A DNA stretch of 64,000 nucleotides, taken from positions 4,092,001-4,156,000 of the forward strand of contig NZ_CP103288.1 in NCBI RefSeq assembly GCF_024758005.1, in the 5' to 3' direction. Positions 35,853 through 44,868 of the stretch are shown here, piece after piece. This DNA comes from Pseudarthrobacter sp. NS4. GTDB lineage: Bacteria > Actinomycetota > Actinomycetes > Actinomycetales > Micrococcaceae. The position numbers were made by a program, and so were the translations under genes. Within the stretch, counting starts at the first letter, position 1, and the number at the start of each line of letters is the position of its first letter. A model generated the notes under the pieces. It saw only the letters and a program-made list of their open reading frames with translations. It was not told the DNA's origin and did no database searches.

Positions 35853-36782
35853 ATGACCTCTCCAGCTCCCGTGGTTCTCGTTTTCCTCGATCCCGCCTAC
35901 CCGGACGGCCGGCTGGCCGATGCCTCCAAGCCCCAGCTGTTGGTCACGGACCAGGGTGCCACGCGTGGTGACGGCATCTTTGAAACCATGCTCGCGGTGC
36001 GGGGAACCGTGCGGAAGCTGCAGGCGCACCTGGACCGGCTGGACGGTTCCGCCGAAGCGCTGGACCTCAAGATTCCGGGCCAGGATGAGTGGCGGCGCGC
36101 CATCGCGTCGGGCCTTGCCGAACACGGGTCACAGCACCCACCCGCCGCTGCTTCGGACGATGAGCTGGTGGTCAAGCTGGTAGTGACCCGCGGCGTCGAG
36201 GGCGCGCCAGCCCCCACCGCCTGGGTCCAGGTATCGCCGGTCGGGGCGGCTGGGCGCCGGCAGCGCGAAACGGGCATCGATGTGATCCTGCTTGACCGTG
36301 GTTACGACAGCGATGCCGCGGAGCGCGCCCCGTGGCTTCTCCTGGGCGCCAAGACACTCTCCTACGCCGTCAACATGGCAGCACTGCGCCACGCACACAA
36401 GCAGGGCGCCGACGACGTCATCTTCTACTCCTCCGATGGTCGGGTTCTGGAAGGCCCCACGTCCACCGTGCTGCTGGCGCATGTGGAAAAGTCCGACGAC
36501 GGCACCTCCGTCAAGCGCCTCATCACCCCTCAGCTGGACAGCGGGATTTTGGCCGGGACGTCCCAGGAAGCCCTGTTCACGGCAGCCAAGGCTGCGGGCT
36601 GGGAGCTGGGCTACGGTCCGCTGGAACCCCAGGACCTGCTGGATGCGGACGCGGTGTGGCTGATCTCCAGCATCCGGCTGCTGGCTCCGGTGAACCGCAT
36701 CGACGGCAAGGAAATCGGCACCCCTTCCCTCAAGAAGGAGCTGACTGCCGAACTGAACGAGCTGTTCGCCGGCATCCAGTAG
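35853..36782 (+). CDS. pabC: Aminotransferase class IV, probable aminodeoxychorismate lyase
   Basis: 309-residue PLP enzyme of fold type IV. The Schiff-base Lys is in LGAKTLSYAVNMAALR, and the phosphate-site segment EGPTSTVLL follows. RGDGIFETM at the N-terminus is typical of the 4-amino-4-deoxychorismate lyase and D-amino-acid aminotransferase branch. The PabB-type gene 1.6 kb away supports the lyase role (p-aminobenzoate plus pyruvate from aminodeoxychorismate). Confidence 0.82.
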   Translation: MTSPAPVVLVFLDPAYPDGRLADASKPQLLVTDQGATRGDGIFETMLAVRGTVRKLQAHLDRLDGSAEALDLKIPGQDEWRRAIASGLAEHGSQHPPAAASDDELVVKLVVTRGVEGAPAPTAWVQVSPVGAAGRRQRETGIDVILLDRGYDSDAAERAPWLLLGAKTLSYAVNMAALRHAHKQGADDVIFYSSDGRVLEGPTSTVLLAHVEKSDDGTSVKRLITPQLDSGILAGTSQEALFTAAKAAGWELGYGPLEPQDLLDADAVWLISSIRLLAPVNRIDGKEIGTPSLKKELTAELNELFAGIQ

Positions 36783-36854
36783 GCAAGTCCCGTTCCCCGC
36801 GTTCCTGGTGCGGCGGGATGTTCCTTCCGCGGCCGGCGCCGTATCGTGTGGTTC

Positions 36855-37319
36855 ATGACTTCTCACGTGCAGCCAACCGAGAACCTGACGTTTGATGAGT
36901 GTTGGGAGTTGCTCGACGGCGACGCCCTGGGCCGCCTGGCACTTGTGGTGGACGACCATCCCGAGATCTTCCCGGTCAACTACGTGGTTCACCGACGCAG
37001 CATTGTTTTCCGGACCGCCGGGGTCACCAAATTGTGGAACGCCAAGTCGGAAAGGCCGGCGGCCCTGGAGATCGACGGGTATGACCCCCAGACGGAAGAG
37101 GCATTCAGCGTGGTGGTCCGCGGGGACACCGAAATCATTGAGGACCAGGCCGAAAAGGACGCCGTGGATTCGCTGGGCCTGGAGCCATGGCAACCGGGCG
37201 AGAAGGCCCATTACATCCGGCTGTCGGCCCGGGCCATGACGGGGCGCCGCTTCAGGGTCAACCAGCCGGACATCTGGAACACCCGGATCCAGGACCGGCG
37301 ACGGTCTTCCTTCGAGTAG
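36855..37319 (+). CDS. Pyridoxamine-phosphate-oxidase-like FMN-binding split-barrel protein
   Basis: 154 residues. The N-terminal signature ECWELLDGDALGRLALVVDDHPEIFPVNYVV is that of the actinobacterial PNPOx-like flavin- or F420-binding barrel family; FRTAGVTKLW and VVRGDTEII are further strands. Substrate unknown. ATG 36855 is preferred to GTG 36846. It converges with the TetR gene. Confidence 0.82.
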   Translation: MTSHVQPTENLTFDECWELLDGDALGRLALVVDDHPEIFPVNYVVHRRSIVFRTAGVTKLWNAKSERPAALEIDGYDPQTEEAFSVVVRGDTEIIEDQAEKDAVDSLGLEPWQPGEKAHYIRLSARAMTGRRFRVNQPDIWNTRIQDRRRSSFE

Positions 37320-37355
37320 TTGGTGCCGCAGATTCAGGCACGGAACCACTGCCGG

Positions 37356-38066
37356 CTAGGCCGAATGCGCCGACTGCAGTGAGAGCTGGGATTCGAGCCC
37401 GGACAGCAGGATGGTGAGTCCCTGGTCGAGTTCCGCTGAGCCGTCGTATTCCGTCAGGGCGGGTGCCAGGGCGCGGAGCTTGGGAAACTCTTTTGCCGGC
37501 AGCCGGTGGAGCCCCAGCCGGAGCAAAGCCTCGTTCTCTTCCGGGTCCACCACGAATTCCTGCAGCTCATTGAGGATGTGGCCGTAGAGGAAGCCGTAGT
37601 AGGCGCGGTAGACGTGGAGTGCGTCCGCCGGTCCGAATCCTGCCCCTGCCAGCAACGAGAGGATCTGTTCGAGCGGGCGGAGGGTGCCCAACGGCCGCAT
37701 CCCCAGCGGCGTGGACAGCGGTCGGGTCACCAGCAGCGGCACCACATTGGGATGCTTCAGCGCCAGCAGACGCAGGTTGTGGGCAATCTGCCGGAGCTGG
37801 GCTTTCCAGTCGGGGTCTTCAGAGTGGATGGGAAGTTCGTTGAGTACCAGCTCCGACACCCCATCGAGCAGTGCGGCACGGTTCTCGGCGTAGCGGTAAA
37901 GGCTCATGGGATCGCGGCCCAGCTCCTGCCCGAGCCGGCGCATGGTCAAGGCCTCCAGCCCTTCGGCGTCCACGAGCTCCAAAGCCTTGGTCAGCACCAG
38001 CTCTTTGCTGAGCCGGGCCTTGCGCTCGGCGGCTCTAGGGGTATTCGGGGAAGCCATCGTTTCCAT
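37356..38066 (-). CDS. TetR-family transcriptional regulator
   Basis: 236 residues: helix-turn-helix (about 20-70; LTMRRLGQELGRDPMSLYRYAENRAALL) and a TetR_C ligand domain like that of TetR class regulators (LLALKHPNVVPLLVTRPL). No transporter is adjacent. A palindrome about 70-80 bases upstream (38136-38148) suggests autoregulation. Confidence 0.88.
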   Translation of the reverse strand: METMASPNTPRAAERKARLSKELVLTKALELVDAEGLEALTMRRLGQELGRDPMSLYRYAENRAALLDGVSELVLNELPIHSEDPDWKAQLRQIAHNLRLLALKHPNVVPLLVTRPLSTPLGMRPLGTLRPLEQILSLLAGAGFGPADALHVYRAYYGFLYGHILNELQEFVVDPEENEALLRLGLHRLPAKEFPKLRALAPALTEYDGSAELDQGLTILLSGLESQLSLQSAHSA

Positions 38067-38135
38067 CCTGGAGGGGCGGCACTGATCCGAAGGGTAATTC
38101 CAGACGGTTGCCGTATCTGTAGTCTACGGGTAAAG

Positions 38136-38148
38136 TCTACAGTGTAGA
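38136..38148. promoter_or_regulatory. Palindromic operator candidate of the TetR gene
   Basis: TCTACA-G-TGTAGA is perfect, and a related GTAGTCTAC lies just before it at about 38119-38127. The position fits TetR autoregulation. Confidence 0.55.
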
Positions 38149-38279
38149 TGAGGCGTTACGCCGACTGTGGGTCCCCAATTTTAGGTGGCCAAACACACTC
38201 CATTGCCCCGTGCAAGGCATTTGAGGTCTGCTGCTGTAGCCGAACGGCGGCGCCACGCACTTAGCGAAGGGACGCCGCC

Positions 38280-38534
38280 ATGGCACATTCGCAGTTCGAC
38301 CTTTTTCTCCAGGAAGCCACCTACCTGGACCAGGCCTCTGACTCGACGCTTGACCAGGACCGCCTTTACGGCCTCTATACCAGCTGGTGCTTCATCAACC
38401 AGCAGGTCCCCGGACCGGAGTCCAAGTTCTGGGCGGCGATGCAGAACAAGATCGCCCCCGGGAACAATGGCCTGCGCATGAAGGGTCCGGCCGCTGCGGA
38501 CTACATCATGACCAGCTACCCCGGCCTCGTATAG
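38280..38534 (+). CDS. Small conserved protein of unknown function
   Basis: 84 residues, soluble, with an Asp/Gln-rich N-terminus (FDLFLQEATYLDQASDS), then YGLYTSWCFINQQVPGPESKFWAAM and a Gly-rich turn. It has a start context with GAAGGGACG and a strong downstream terminator, so it looks like a real single gene. Family not recognised. Confidence 0.7.
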   Translation: MAHSQFDLFLQEATYLDQASDSTLDQDRLYGLYTSWCFINQQVPGPESKFWAAMQNKIAPGNNGLRMKGPAAADYIMTSYPGLV

Positions 38535-38552
38535 CCGCAGTACAAAGAAAAA

Positions 38553-38594
38553 GGCGTGAACCGCCGGCACGTGGCCGGCGGTTCACGCCTTTTT
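38553..38594. terminator. Rho-independent terminator after the 84-residue gene
   Basis: Perfect 16-base arms (38553-38568 and 38574-38589; GGCGTGAACCGCCGGC on the left) with TTTTT at 38590-38594. An A-run upstream means it could also work in the opposite direction. Confidence 0.92.
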
Positions 38595-38720
38595 CGCTAC
38601 GTTTCTCCGGGCTGAGTGGAACCTGAACAGTGGACCTGTCTGCGAGGCTGGTGTTCGCAAAGTACTGCCGGTACGCGCGGTTCCACCAGTCAAGCCGGGC
38701 GCTGAGTCAGAAGGGCTGAA

Positions 38721-39252
38721 ATGAAGGACATCGGCGGGAATTTGCCCCGGGCATCTGGGCGGTTCGCCGCCCATCTTCCCCATCCTCTTGTCCCCGGAAT
38801 CAGCATCAAATTGCTTGAGGGTGCTGATGCTGCGCTCCTGGCCGAGGCGTACGTGCGCAACCGCGGGCACCTGGCGCCCTGGGAACCAAAGCGGGACGGC
38901 TTTCTTCACCCCTTCCCGCCAGATGGACATCATCCGGGCCATACGCGCCCAATACCAGTTGGGGACCGAGCTTCCGTGGGTTCTGGTGGAAGAGGACAAC
39001 GACGGCGGAGCGGAGCACGGCGGCGGGCGAATCGTCGGGACCATTACCCTGACCGGAATAGTCCACGGCCCGTTCCTCAGCGCCAACCTGGGGCACTGGG
39101 TGGACCGGGAACTCAATGGACGCGGGATTGGATCAGCAGCGGTGCGTTTCGCCGTCGGTTATGCGCAGCAGGAGCTCGGGCCCCAACCACGCGAAGCCGG
39201 GGTACGCGGGCTGAACCGGTACGGCGTTGTGGCGCGGCAGTTCGCGTGCTGA
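38721..39252 (+). pseudogene. GNAT acetyltransferase (RimJ/RimL type), frameshifted and degenerate
   Basis: The first part (38721 to about 38903; IKLLEGADAALLAEAYVRNRGHLAPWEP) is a clear RimJ/RimL N-terminus. The rest continues in another frame (TPSRQMDIIRAI, LVEEDNDGG, NLGHWVDRELNGRGIGSAAVRFAVGYAQQEL, which holds the acetyl-CoA loop). One extra T in TTT at 38901-38903 explains the switch. Downstream of QQELG the expected C-terminal beta strands are replaced by unrelated sequence ending at 39252. Two independent lesions indicate a dead gene. Confidence 0.82.
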
Positions 39253-39485
39253 TGTGGACCCCCGGATGCTGGTTATGGCGGTGGGGCACTGCCCCGTAGG
39301 AACCGTATCTGGCGGCCGGTCCGCGTATGGCAGGAAAAGCCCGCCCACCCGGTGATGTCGCCGTCGTCCGCTCCCTTGGCGCTCGGAAGTTCCTGGCTGC
39401 TGCACCACGCACAGTTCGGTTACGCAACATGACGACGGCGGCGGTGCGGCACGGCGTGCCGGATGTTACGTTTCTGGGGAGTAAT
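39253..39485. other. Intergenic region before the SAM riboswitch
   Basis: I see no gene here; the short frames lack family features or a ribosome site. The promoter for the metZ operon probably lies in its right half. Confidence 0.5.
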
Positions 39486-39560
39486 GAGTACCGGCGCCAA
39501 GCCCTGACTGGCCGGTCGGCAACCCTCCCTTTCGCGGCGGGGTGCCTCAGGTGAATACTC
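39486..39560 (+). promoter_or_regulatory. SAM riboswitch, SAM-IV / SAM-I-IV type
   Basis: The stretch starts GAGTACCGGCGCCAAGCCC, continues with GGCCGGTCGGCAACCCTCC and CGCGGCGGGGTGCCTCAGGTGA, and ends in TACTC. The GAGTA/TACTC pair closes the element, and the CGGCAACCCTCC and GGGGTGCC segments with the expected spacing match the actinobacterial SAM-IV family. It lies 49 bases before an operon containing metZ. It would switch the operon off when SAM is abundant. Confidence 0.85.
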
Positions 39561-39608
39561 GGCATATCGACCGATTCGAGTTGCAAGCGTGAGAGAAGGA
39601 GATCCGTC

Positions 39609-39887
39609 ATGTCTGACGCACCCGCCCCTGAAGAGAAGCTGTCCTACCGACTTATCAGTGGGCCGGACGACCGCGCATTCTGCGAGCGGATTTCTGCCGC
39701 ACTGTCCGAGGGTTATGTGCTGCACGGGAGCCCGGCAGTAACCTTCAACGGCAGCGGCGTCATCGTTGCCCAGGCCGTCGTGTTGCCCGCCGCCATCGCG
39801 TCCGCCGATGCCGCCGTCGCCACCGCTGTTGACCACCTGGAGTCGGCCAACGAGGACCTTGAGTTCGACGGCGAGGGCCACGCATGA
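39609..39887 (+). CDS. DUF1737-containing small protein
   Basis: 92 residues. The core YRLISGPDDRAFCERISAALSEGYVLHGSP is the DUF1737 motif, and the rest is helical. First gene of the SAM-riboswitch operon; its stop overlaps the rhodanese start by 4 bases (ATGA). No biochemical function is known to me; the context suggests a link to sulfur amino-acid metabolism. Confidence 0.82.
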   Translation: MSDAPAPEEKLSYRLISGPDDRAFCERISAALSEGYVLHGSPAVTFNGSGVIVAQAVVLPAAIASADAAVATAVDHLESANEDLEFDGEGHA

Positions 39888-40294
39888 GCTACGCGGGAGA
39901 CCTGACGCCCCAGGAAGCCTGGGCCAAGCTGGAACAGGGCGCCATCCTGGTGGATGTGCGTACCGAGGGCGAATGGGCCCATATCGGCATTCCGGACACC
40001 AAGGCCACCGACAACGATCCGCTGTTCATCCAGTGGACGTTCCCCGGCGGCATCCCCAATCCCGACTTCATCAAGGACCTGAGCCAGCAGGCGCCGGAGG
40101 ACCCGGCCGCGGAACTGCTGTTCATCTGCCGCTCCGGCCAGCGCTCCATCGCGGCCGCCACCGCCGCGACGCAGGCCGGATTCACCTCCTACAACGTCCT
40201 TGAGGGCTTCGAGGGCGAGCCGGACCGCTACGGCGAACGCACCGTCAACGGCTGGAAGAACCGCGGCCTGCCGACCAACCTGGGAAAGAACTAG
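39884..40294 (+). CDS. Rhodanese-like sulfurtransferase
   Basis: 136-residue single-domain rhodanese. The active-site loop C82-RSGQRS is intact, with the family segments ILVDVRTEGEW and GFTSYNVLEGFEG. It could supply sulfane sulfur to the methionine pathway. Coupled on both sides (4-base overlap upstream, 1-base overlap with metZ). Confidence 0.9.
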   Translation: MSYAGDLTPQEAWAKLEQGAILVDVRTEGEWAHIGIPDTKATDNDPLFIQWTFPGGIPNPDFIKDLSQQAPEDPAAELLFICRSGQRSIAAATAATQAGFTSYNVLEGFEGEPDRYGERTVNGWKNRGLPTNLGKN

Positions 40295-41502
40295 TGACCT
40301 TCAACAACGACGCCGCCGGCTGGAGCCCCGACACCCAGGCCGTGCGCGGCGGGCTGGACCGCACCAACTTCCAGGAAACCAGCGAAGCCCTGTTCCTGAA
40401 CTCAGGCTTCGTGTATGAATCCGCGGCCGCTGCCGAGCGGGCGTTCACAGGCGAGGACGAGCGCTTCGTCTACTCCCGTTACGGCAACCCCTCCGTGGCC
40501 ACGTTCCAGGAGCGGCTCCGCCTGCTCGAAGGAACCGAGGCGTGCTTTGCGACGGCGTCCGGCATGTCCGCCGTTTTCACCGCGCTTGGTGCCCTGCTGG
40601 CTGCCGGCGACCGGGTGGTGGCGGCCCGCTCGCTGTTTGGGTCCTGCTTCGTGATCCTGAACGAAATCCTGCCGCGGTGGGGCGTGGAAACTGTCTTCGT
40701 GGACGGCCCGGACCTGGAGCAGTGGCGCGACGCCCTGTCCCAGCCCACCACCGCAGTTTTCTTCGAATCCCCGTCCAACCCGATGCAGGAGATCGTGGAC
40801 ATCGCCGCGGTCAGCGAACTTGCGCACGCGGCGGGGGCCACCGTCGTCGTCGACAATGTCTTTGCCACTCCCCTGCTGCAGCGCTGCGGCCAGCTGGGGG
40901 CCGACGTCATCGTCTACTCCGGCACCAAGCACATCGATGGCCAGGGCAGGGTCCTGGGCGGCGCGATCCTGGGTACCAGGGAATTCATCGACGGACCGGT
41001 CAAACAGCTGATGCGCCACACCGGCCCGTCACTGTCCCCCTTCAATGCATGGGTCCTCACCAAGGGCCTGGAGACCATGTCGCTGCGCGTCAACCACTCC
41101 TCGGCAAACGCGCTGCGGCTCGCCGAGTGGCTGGAGCAGCAGCCGGCGGTGAGCTGGGTGAAGTATCCGCTCCTGAAATCGCACCCGCAGTACGAGCTAG
41201 CGGCCAAGCAGATGCGGTCAGGCGGCACAGTGCTCACCCTGGAACTTGCGACGACGGGCGGCCGCTCAGGCAAGGAGGCCGCCTTTGCGCTGCTGGACGG
41301 GCTGCGGATCATCGACATCTCCAACAACCTGGGCGATTCCAAGTCCCTGATTACGCACCCCGCCACCACCACACACCGCGCCATGGGGCCGGAGGGCCGC
41401 GCTGCCATCGGACTGAGCGACGGCGTTGTTCGTCTGTCTGTCGGGCTCGAGGACGCGGATGACCTGATCCGCGACCTGGAACAGGCCCTGAAGCAGATCT
41501 AG
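40294..41502 (+). CDS. metZ: O-succinylhomoserine sulfhydrylase
   Basis: 402-residue Cys/Met-metabolism PLP enzyme. The Schiff-base lysine is K212 (YSGTKHIDGQGR); SRYGNPSVATFQERLRLLEG and VVVDNVFATPLLQ are family segments. HIDGQGR after the lysine is typical of the MetZ branch and not of cystathionine gamma-synthase. It makes homocysteine directly from O-succinylhomoserine and sulfide. GTG start at 40294. Control by the SAM riboswitch is consistent. Confidence 0.9.
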   Translation: MTFNNDAAGWSPDTQAVRGGLDRTNFQETSEALFLNSGFVYESAAAAERAFTGEDERFVYSRYGNPSVATFQERLRLLEGTEACFATASGMSAVFTALGALLAAGDRVVAARSLFGSCFVILNEILPRWGVETVFVDGPDLEQWRDALSQPTTAVFFESPSNPMQEIVDIAAVSELAHAAGATVVVDNVFATPLLQRCGQLGADVIVYSGTKHIDGQGRVLGGAILGTREFIDGPVKQLMRHTGPSLSPFNAWVLTKGLETMSLRVNHSSANALRLAEWLEQQPAVSWVKYPLLKSHPQYELAAKQMRSGGTVLTLELATTGGRSGKEAAFALLDGLRIIDISNNLGDSKSLITHPATTTHRAMGPEGRAAIGLSDGVVRLSVGLEDADDLIRDLEQALKQI

Positions 41503-41807
41503 CCTGGTTCCTCAAGGAGGGTGACGGTCACCGCAACGTTGTCGCCGCTGCCGATCTTTGCTGCTGTCCGGACCGTTTTCTTCACCGGCAGCAGGTAGGA
41601 ACTGGTCTTGGTGTCGGCAAAGAGCGACGTTTCCCATGCGTGCCCTGCGATTTCTGCCCCGACTTTGATGGAACCAAAAGCCTTGCTGGCGCGGGCGCTG
41701 CGTTCCCTGATTTCCTCGGCAATGTCTGCCGGCACTGTGAGGAAATGCCAGCCGGCTTCCCCTGGATAGAGCCACAGTTCGGCAGTGAATGAGTACGACG
41801 CCGTCAC
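41499..41807 (-). CDS. DUF1905-containing protein
   Basis: 102-residue beta-rich protein. SFTAELWLYPGEAGWHFLTVP, FGSIKVGAEI and TSLFADTKTSSYLLPVKKTVRTAAKIGSGD are DUF1905 features. GTG 41807 (VTASYSF) matches the family start; the frame is open far upstream but antisense to the HNH gene. It converges with metZ (4-base overlap). Function unknown. Confidence 0.82.
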   Translation of the reverse strand: MTASYSFTAELWLYPGEAGWHFLTVPADIAEEIRERSARASKAFGSIKVGAEIAGHAWETSLFADTKTSSYLLPVKKTVRTAAKIGSGDNVAVTVTLLEEPG

Positions 41808-41888
41808 GCGGCGAGTATGGCACGTTGCCTTGGTGCGCGCCAGTGGGAGGCAGCTCAAATTGTCAGACCCTTCTGTGATGCTTTGGGT

Positions 41889-43520
41889 ATGGCAAGCAGA
41901 GCGGTGGTGGAGGCGTTGGAGGTCCTGGATGCGTCCCTTGCTGAGCTTGCTGCTGTGATCCGCGGGACCGGTGCCGCTGGTGCTGGTGCCGGTGTTGATC
42001 TGTTGCGGGAGCAGGCGGATCGTAGCCTTGACGGGCTCGAGGGGGTTGCCCGGCTTGAGGCCGGGACTGCTGCGTTGAAGGTGTATCTGGCGGCGGAGTA
42101 TGCAGAAGCAGCGAACTCTATGGCGGGACCCGCCGTATTGCCGTATGAGGCCACGGCCCGGGAGATGTCGATGGTTGCTGAGGTCGCGGGCGTGTTGACG
42201 GTGAGCGCCCCGGCTGCCGGTGCCTTGCTGAACCAGTCCCGGGTGCTGACCACTACCTTGCCGCTGACCCTGGCGGGGTTGCAGGACGGGACCCTGTCCT
42301 GGGCGCACGCGAAAGCCATGGTCGAGGAAACCGCCGCCCTGGATCCTGCCGGGGCCGCGGCGCCGGAGGCGCATTTCCTGGATCCGGACGCGCCGAACCC
42401 GGCCCGCGGCTGCCCTGCCGGGGAGCTGGTCCCGCACCGGTTCCGGCACAAGGCCCGGACCTGGCGCGAACGCCACCACCCCGAAAGTCTTGAGAAGCGC
42501 CACGCCAAGGCCGTGGCGGACCGGCGCGTCGAGTGCCGCCCGGACCAGGACGGGATGGCCTGGTTCAACTCCTACCTGCCTGCCGACACCGCTACGGCCA
42601 TCTGGAACCGCACCAACGCGACCGCCCGCGGTTTACAGGGCCCGGAGGAGGCCCGCACCCTCACCCAGCTCCGGGCCGACATCTTCGCCGCCGCCCTCCT
42701 GGGCAACAGACCCAGCCACCAGAGCACGCCCGGGGGTGATGACGAACCGTTCGGCGGAAGTACAGGTCCTGCCGACGTGCCCGTGGCCAACGCCCAGGTC
42801 CTGGTCACCGTCCCCGTCTTTTCCCTGCTCGGTCTCACCGATGAACCGGCGATGCTCGACGGGCACGGGCCCATCCCGGCCTCGATGGCAAGGAAACTCG
42901 TCGCGCACGGAGCAGACTCGTTCCACCGGGTCCTGGTTGACCCAAGGGACGGGGCGCCGCTGGAAATCGGCCGCAGCAGTTACCGGGTCACCAAGACCAT
43001 CCGGCGCTGGCTGCAGATGCGGGACGCCAAGTGCCCGTTCCCCGGCTGCTCCAACCACTCCCTGGACAACGAAGCAGACCACCTCCTCGCCTGGCACCAG
43101 GGCGGAACCACCGGGATCAGCAACCTCGGCCAGCCCTGTCCCAAACATCACCGCCTCAAACACACCAGCACCTGGACACCCACACCAGCCACCAAAAACG
43201 AACCACCCGGCTGGACCTCACCCACCGGCAGACAATACAAAAGCGAACACCAGGACTGGGAACCACCCCACTGGCCGGACGAGCTGAGGCAGCCTAAGCG
43301 GCTCCAGCAGGGCACCACCCCGCCGGTACCAGTGCTGCCCGGGCTGAGACTGTCGGCGCGTGATGAACACTGGCTGGAAATGCCGGATCTGGACATAACC
43401 GATGTGGACGTGCCAGTTACCAATTACCCTGAAGGCCCCGGTGTTACCGAGGGTGACCTGCCCCAGGATCCGTTTGCGGAATGGTACCTCTTGCTGGCAA
43501 ACTCCTTGGTCAGCCTTTAG
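41889..43520 (+). CDS. HNH endonuclease with DUF222 (13E12-type repeat protein)
   Basis: 543 residues: a helical DUF222 region (about 1-350) and a C-terminal HNH nuclease (KCPFPGCSNHSLDNEADHLLAWHQGG, PKHHRLKH), with the zinc-type Cys and catalytic His present. Common as multicopy paralogues in Arthrobacter and mycobacteria; often discussed as mobile-element-like. ATG 41889 (MASRAVVEALEVLDASL) is preferred; ATG 41817 is possible. Confidence 0.85.
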   Translation: MASRAVVEALEVLDASLAELAAVIRGTGAAGAGAGVDLLREQADRSLDGLEGVARLEAGTAALKVYLAAEYAEAANSMAGPAVLPYEATAREMSMVAEVAGVLTVSAPAAGALLNQSRVLTTTLPLTLAGLQDGTLSWAHAKAMVEETAALDPAGAAAPEAHFLDPDAPNPARGCPAGELVPHRFRHKARTWRERHHPESLEKRHAKAVADRRVECRPDQDGMAWFNSYLPADTATAIWNRTNATARGLQGPEEARTLTQLRADIFAAALLGNRPSHQSTPGGDDEPFGGSTGPADVPVANAQVLVTVPVFSLLGLTDEPAMLDGHGPIPASMARKLVAHGADSFHRVLVDPRDGAPLEIGRSSYRVTKTIRRWLQMRDAKCPFPGCSNHSLDNEADHLLAWHQGGTTGISNLGQPCPKHHRLKHTSTWTPTPATKNEPPGWTSPTGRQYKSEHQDWEPPHWPDELRQPKRLQQGTTPPVPVLPGLRLSARDEHWLEMPDLDITDVDVPVTNYPEGPGVTEGDLPQDPFAEWYLLLANSLVSL

Positions 43521-43572
43521 GAGTTGGTTTTTGGGAGCTGGTCTGTGGGAGTCGGCCGTTAAGAGCCCTTCC

Positions 43573-44802
43573 CTAGGACTGCCGAATGCGCAGCAGTTCG
43601 GGAACGGCGTCGTCTGTTGACACATTCAGGGCTCCACGCATGGTGACGTCGACAGCGTGCCTAACCACCGCGCCGAGGCCGAAGTCTTCAGGCGGTGGTC
43701 CTTTCAGCGCTTTGTCCCGCACGCGGCGTTGTTCAGCTGCCCCTGTCCCCCGGGCGATGACTTCTTCAACGCCCTGCTGCACCAGCGCAAGTTCTCCCTG
43801 TTCATCCAAAATCGGAGCGAGGTAATCCACCAGGGAGCGCACCACGTCGGCAGCCCGGCCTGGCCGGAAGTTTCCAAAGTCCAGGAGTTCGCCACCGAGC
43901 CCGGCGCTGCTTGCCTGCCAGGACGCCATCCGAAGAAGCACCGTGGGGACGGGGGCGGGATCGACACCGTCACGCCATTCCCTGCTGGCAGACTCGACAA
44001 GCGCACGCACCAGAACCGCGATGAGCGCCGCGTCTTCGGCTCGCAGGCAAACATCAGCCACGCGGACCTCGACCGTGGGATGGTTCCTGGACAGCCGGGC
44101 GTCGAAGTAGAGCATTCCTTCGTCCAGCATCACGCCACTCTCCAGCAGCCGTGTGACCACCCGGCGGTAGGCAGGATAGGTTCCGTAGATGCCCGCAGGT
44201 CCGGCAGTTGGCCAGCGGTTCCAGGCCTGGGTGCGGTAGCTTTCGAAGCCCGTCGGAACGCCGTTCCAGAACGGCGAATTGGCGCTCAGGGCTGTCAGCA
44301 CAGCAAGCTTGTCCCGGATACGGTCCAGTACTGCGACGCCCTCTTCGGGTGACTCAATGTAGGTATGGACGTGAAAACCGCAGGTGAGCTGCTCCTGGGC
44401 CGTCAGGCCAAAGCGCTCCAGCATCCTGGCATAGCGTGGATCCGGCGTGGTGTGGCTTGTGGAAGCCAGGGGTGAGGTGGCCAGCGCCGCCACCCGCGCC
44501 TGGTTCTTCCTGGCAGCCTGGTCAGCCAGCGCCCGGCCCGCCCGGATCTGGTCAAGCAGGTTGCCGTACTCCAGGCACGGCCGCGTCTGCGTCTCGATCT
44601 GCTCAAGCTTAAGCTCGGCACTCAAGCCCATCTCGTCGTCGTCGAAAACCGTCTTGTCCTCGGTTTCGAGCGCGTGCGGATTTTCGGGTGAATCATCCGC
44701 CGCCATCCGGCGCCCGGACAACAGCGCGTCAGCCAGGGCAAGCGGTTCGCCCGTCTCCGGATGAACAATCAGGAGCTCTTCCTCGACGCCGAATGTACGC
44801 AT
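43573..44802 (-). CDS. Carboxylate-amine ligase of the GCS2/YbdK family (copy 1)
   Basis: 409 residues from ATG 44802 ([13 protein letters not shown]; an ATG two codons earlier at 44808 is also possible). Family motifs: [71 protein letters not shown]. In E. coli YbdK this family has weak glutamate-cysteine ligase activity; the true substrate here is unknown. A paralogue lies at 51520. Confidence 0.87.
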   Translation of the reverse strand: MRTFGVEEELLIVHPETGEPLALADALLSGRRMAADDSPENPHALETEDKTVFDDDEMGLSAELKLEQIETQTRPCLEYGNLLDQIRAGRALADQAARKNQARVAALATSPLASTSHTTPDPRYARMLERFGLTAQEQLTCGFHVHTYIESPEEGVAVLDRIRDKLAVLTALSANSPFWNGVPTGFESYRTQAWNRWPTAGPAGIYGTYPAYRRVVTRLLESGVMLDEGMLYFDARLSRNHPTVEVRVADVCLRAEDAALIAVLVRALVESASREWRDGVDPAPVPTVLLRMASWQASSAGLGGELLDFGNFRPGRAADVVRSLVDYLAPILDEQGELALVQQGVEEVIARGTGAAEQRRVRDKALKGPPPEDFGLGAVVRHAVDVTMRGALNVSTDDAVPELLRIRQS

Positions 44803-44868
44803 ACTCACATTCTGCGGCAGTCACGGACTATTTGAAGGGACCTGCCCCTTCATGACGAACCGTGAATC

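Noticed and set aside
39327..39554. Small plus-strand ORF of 75 codons
   Set aside because: It overlaps the SAM riboswitch aptamer and has no ribosome site.
41889..43520. DUF222-HNH gene as part of an active mobile element
   Set aside because: No terminal repeats, target duplication or transposase nearby; the family is a common chromosomal paralogue in these bacteria.
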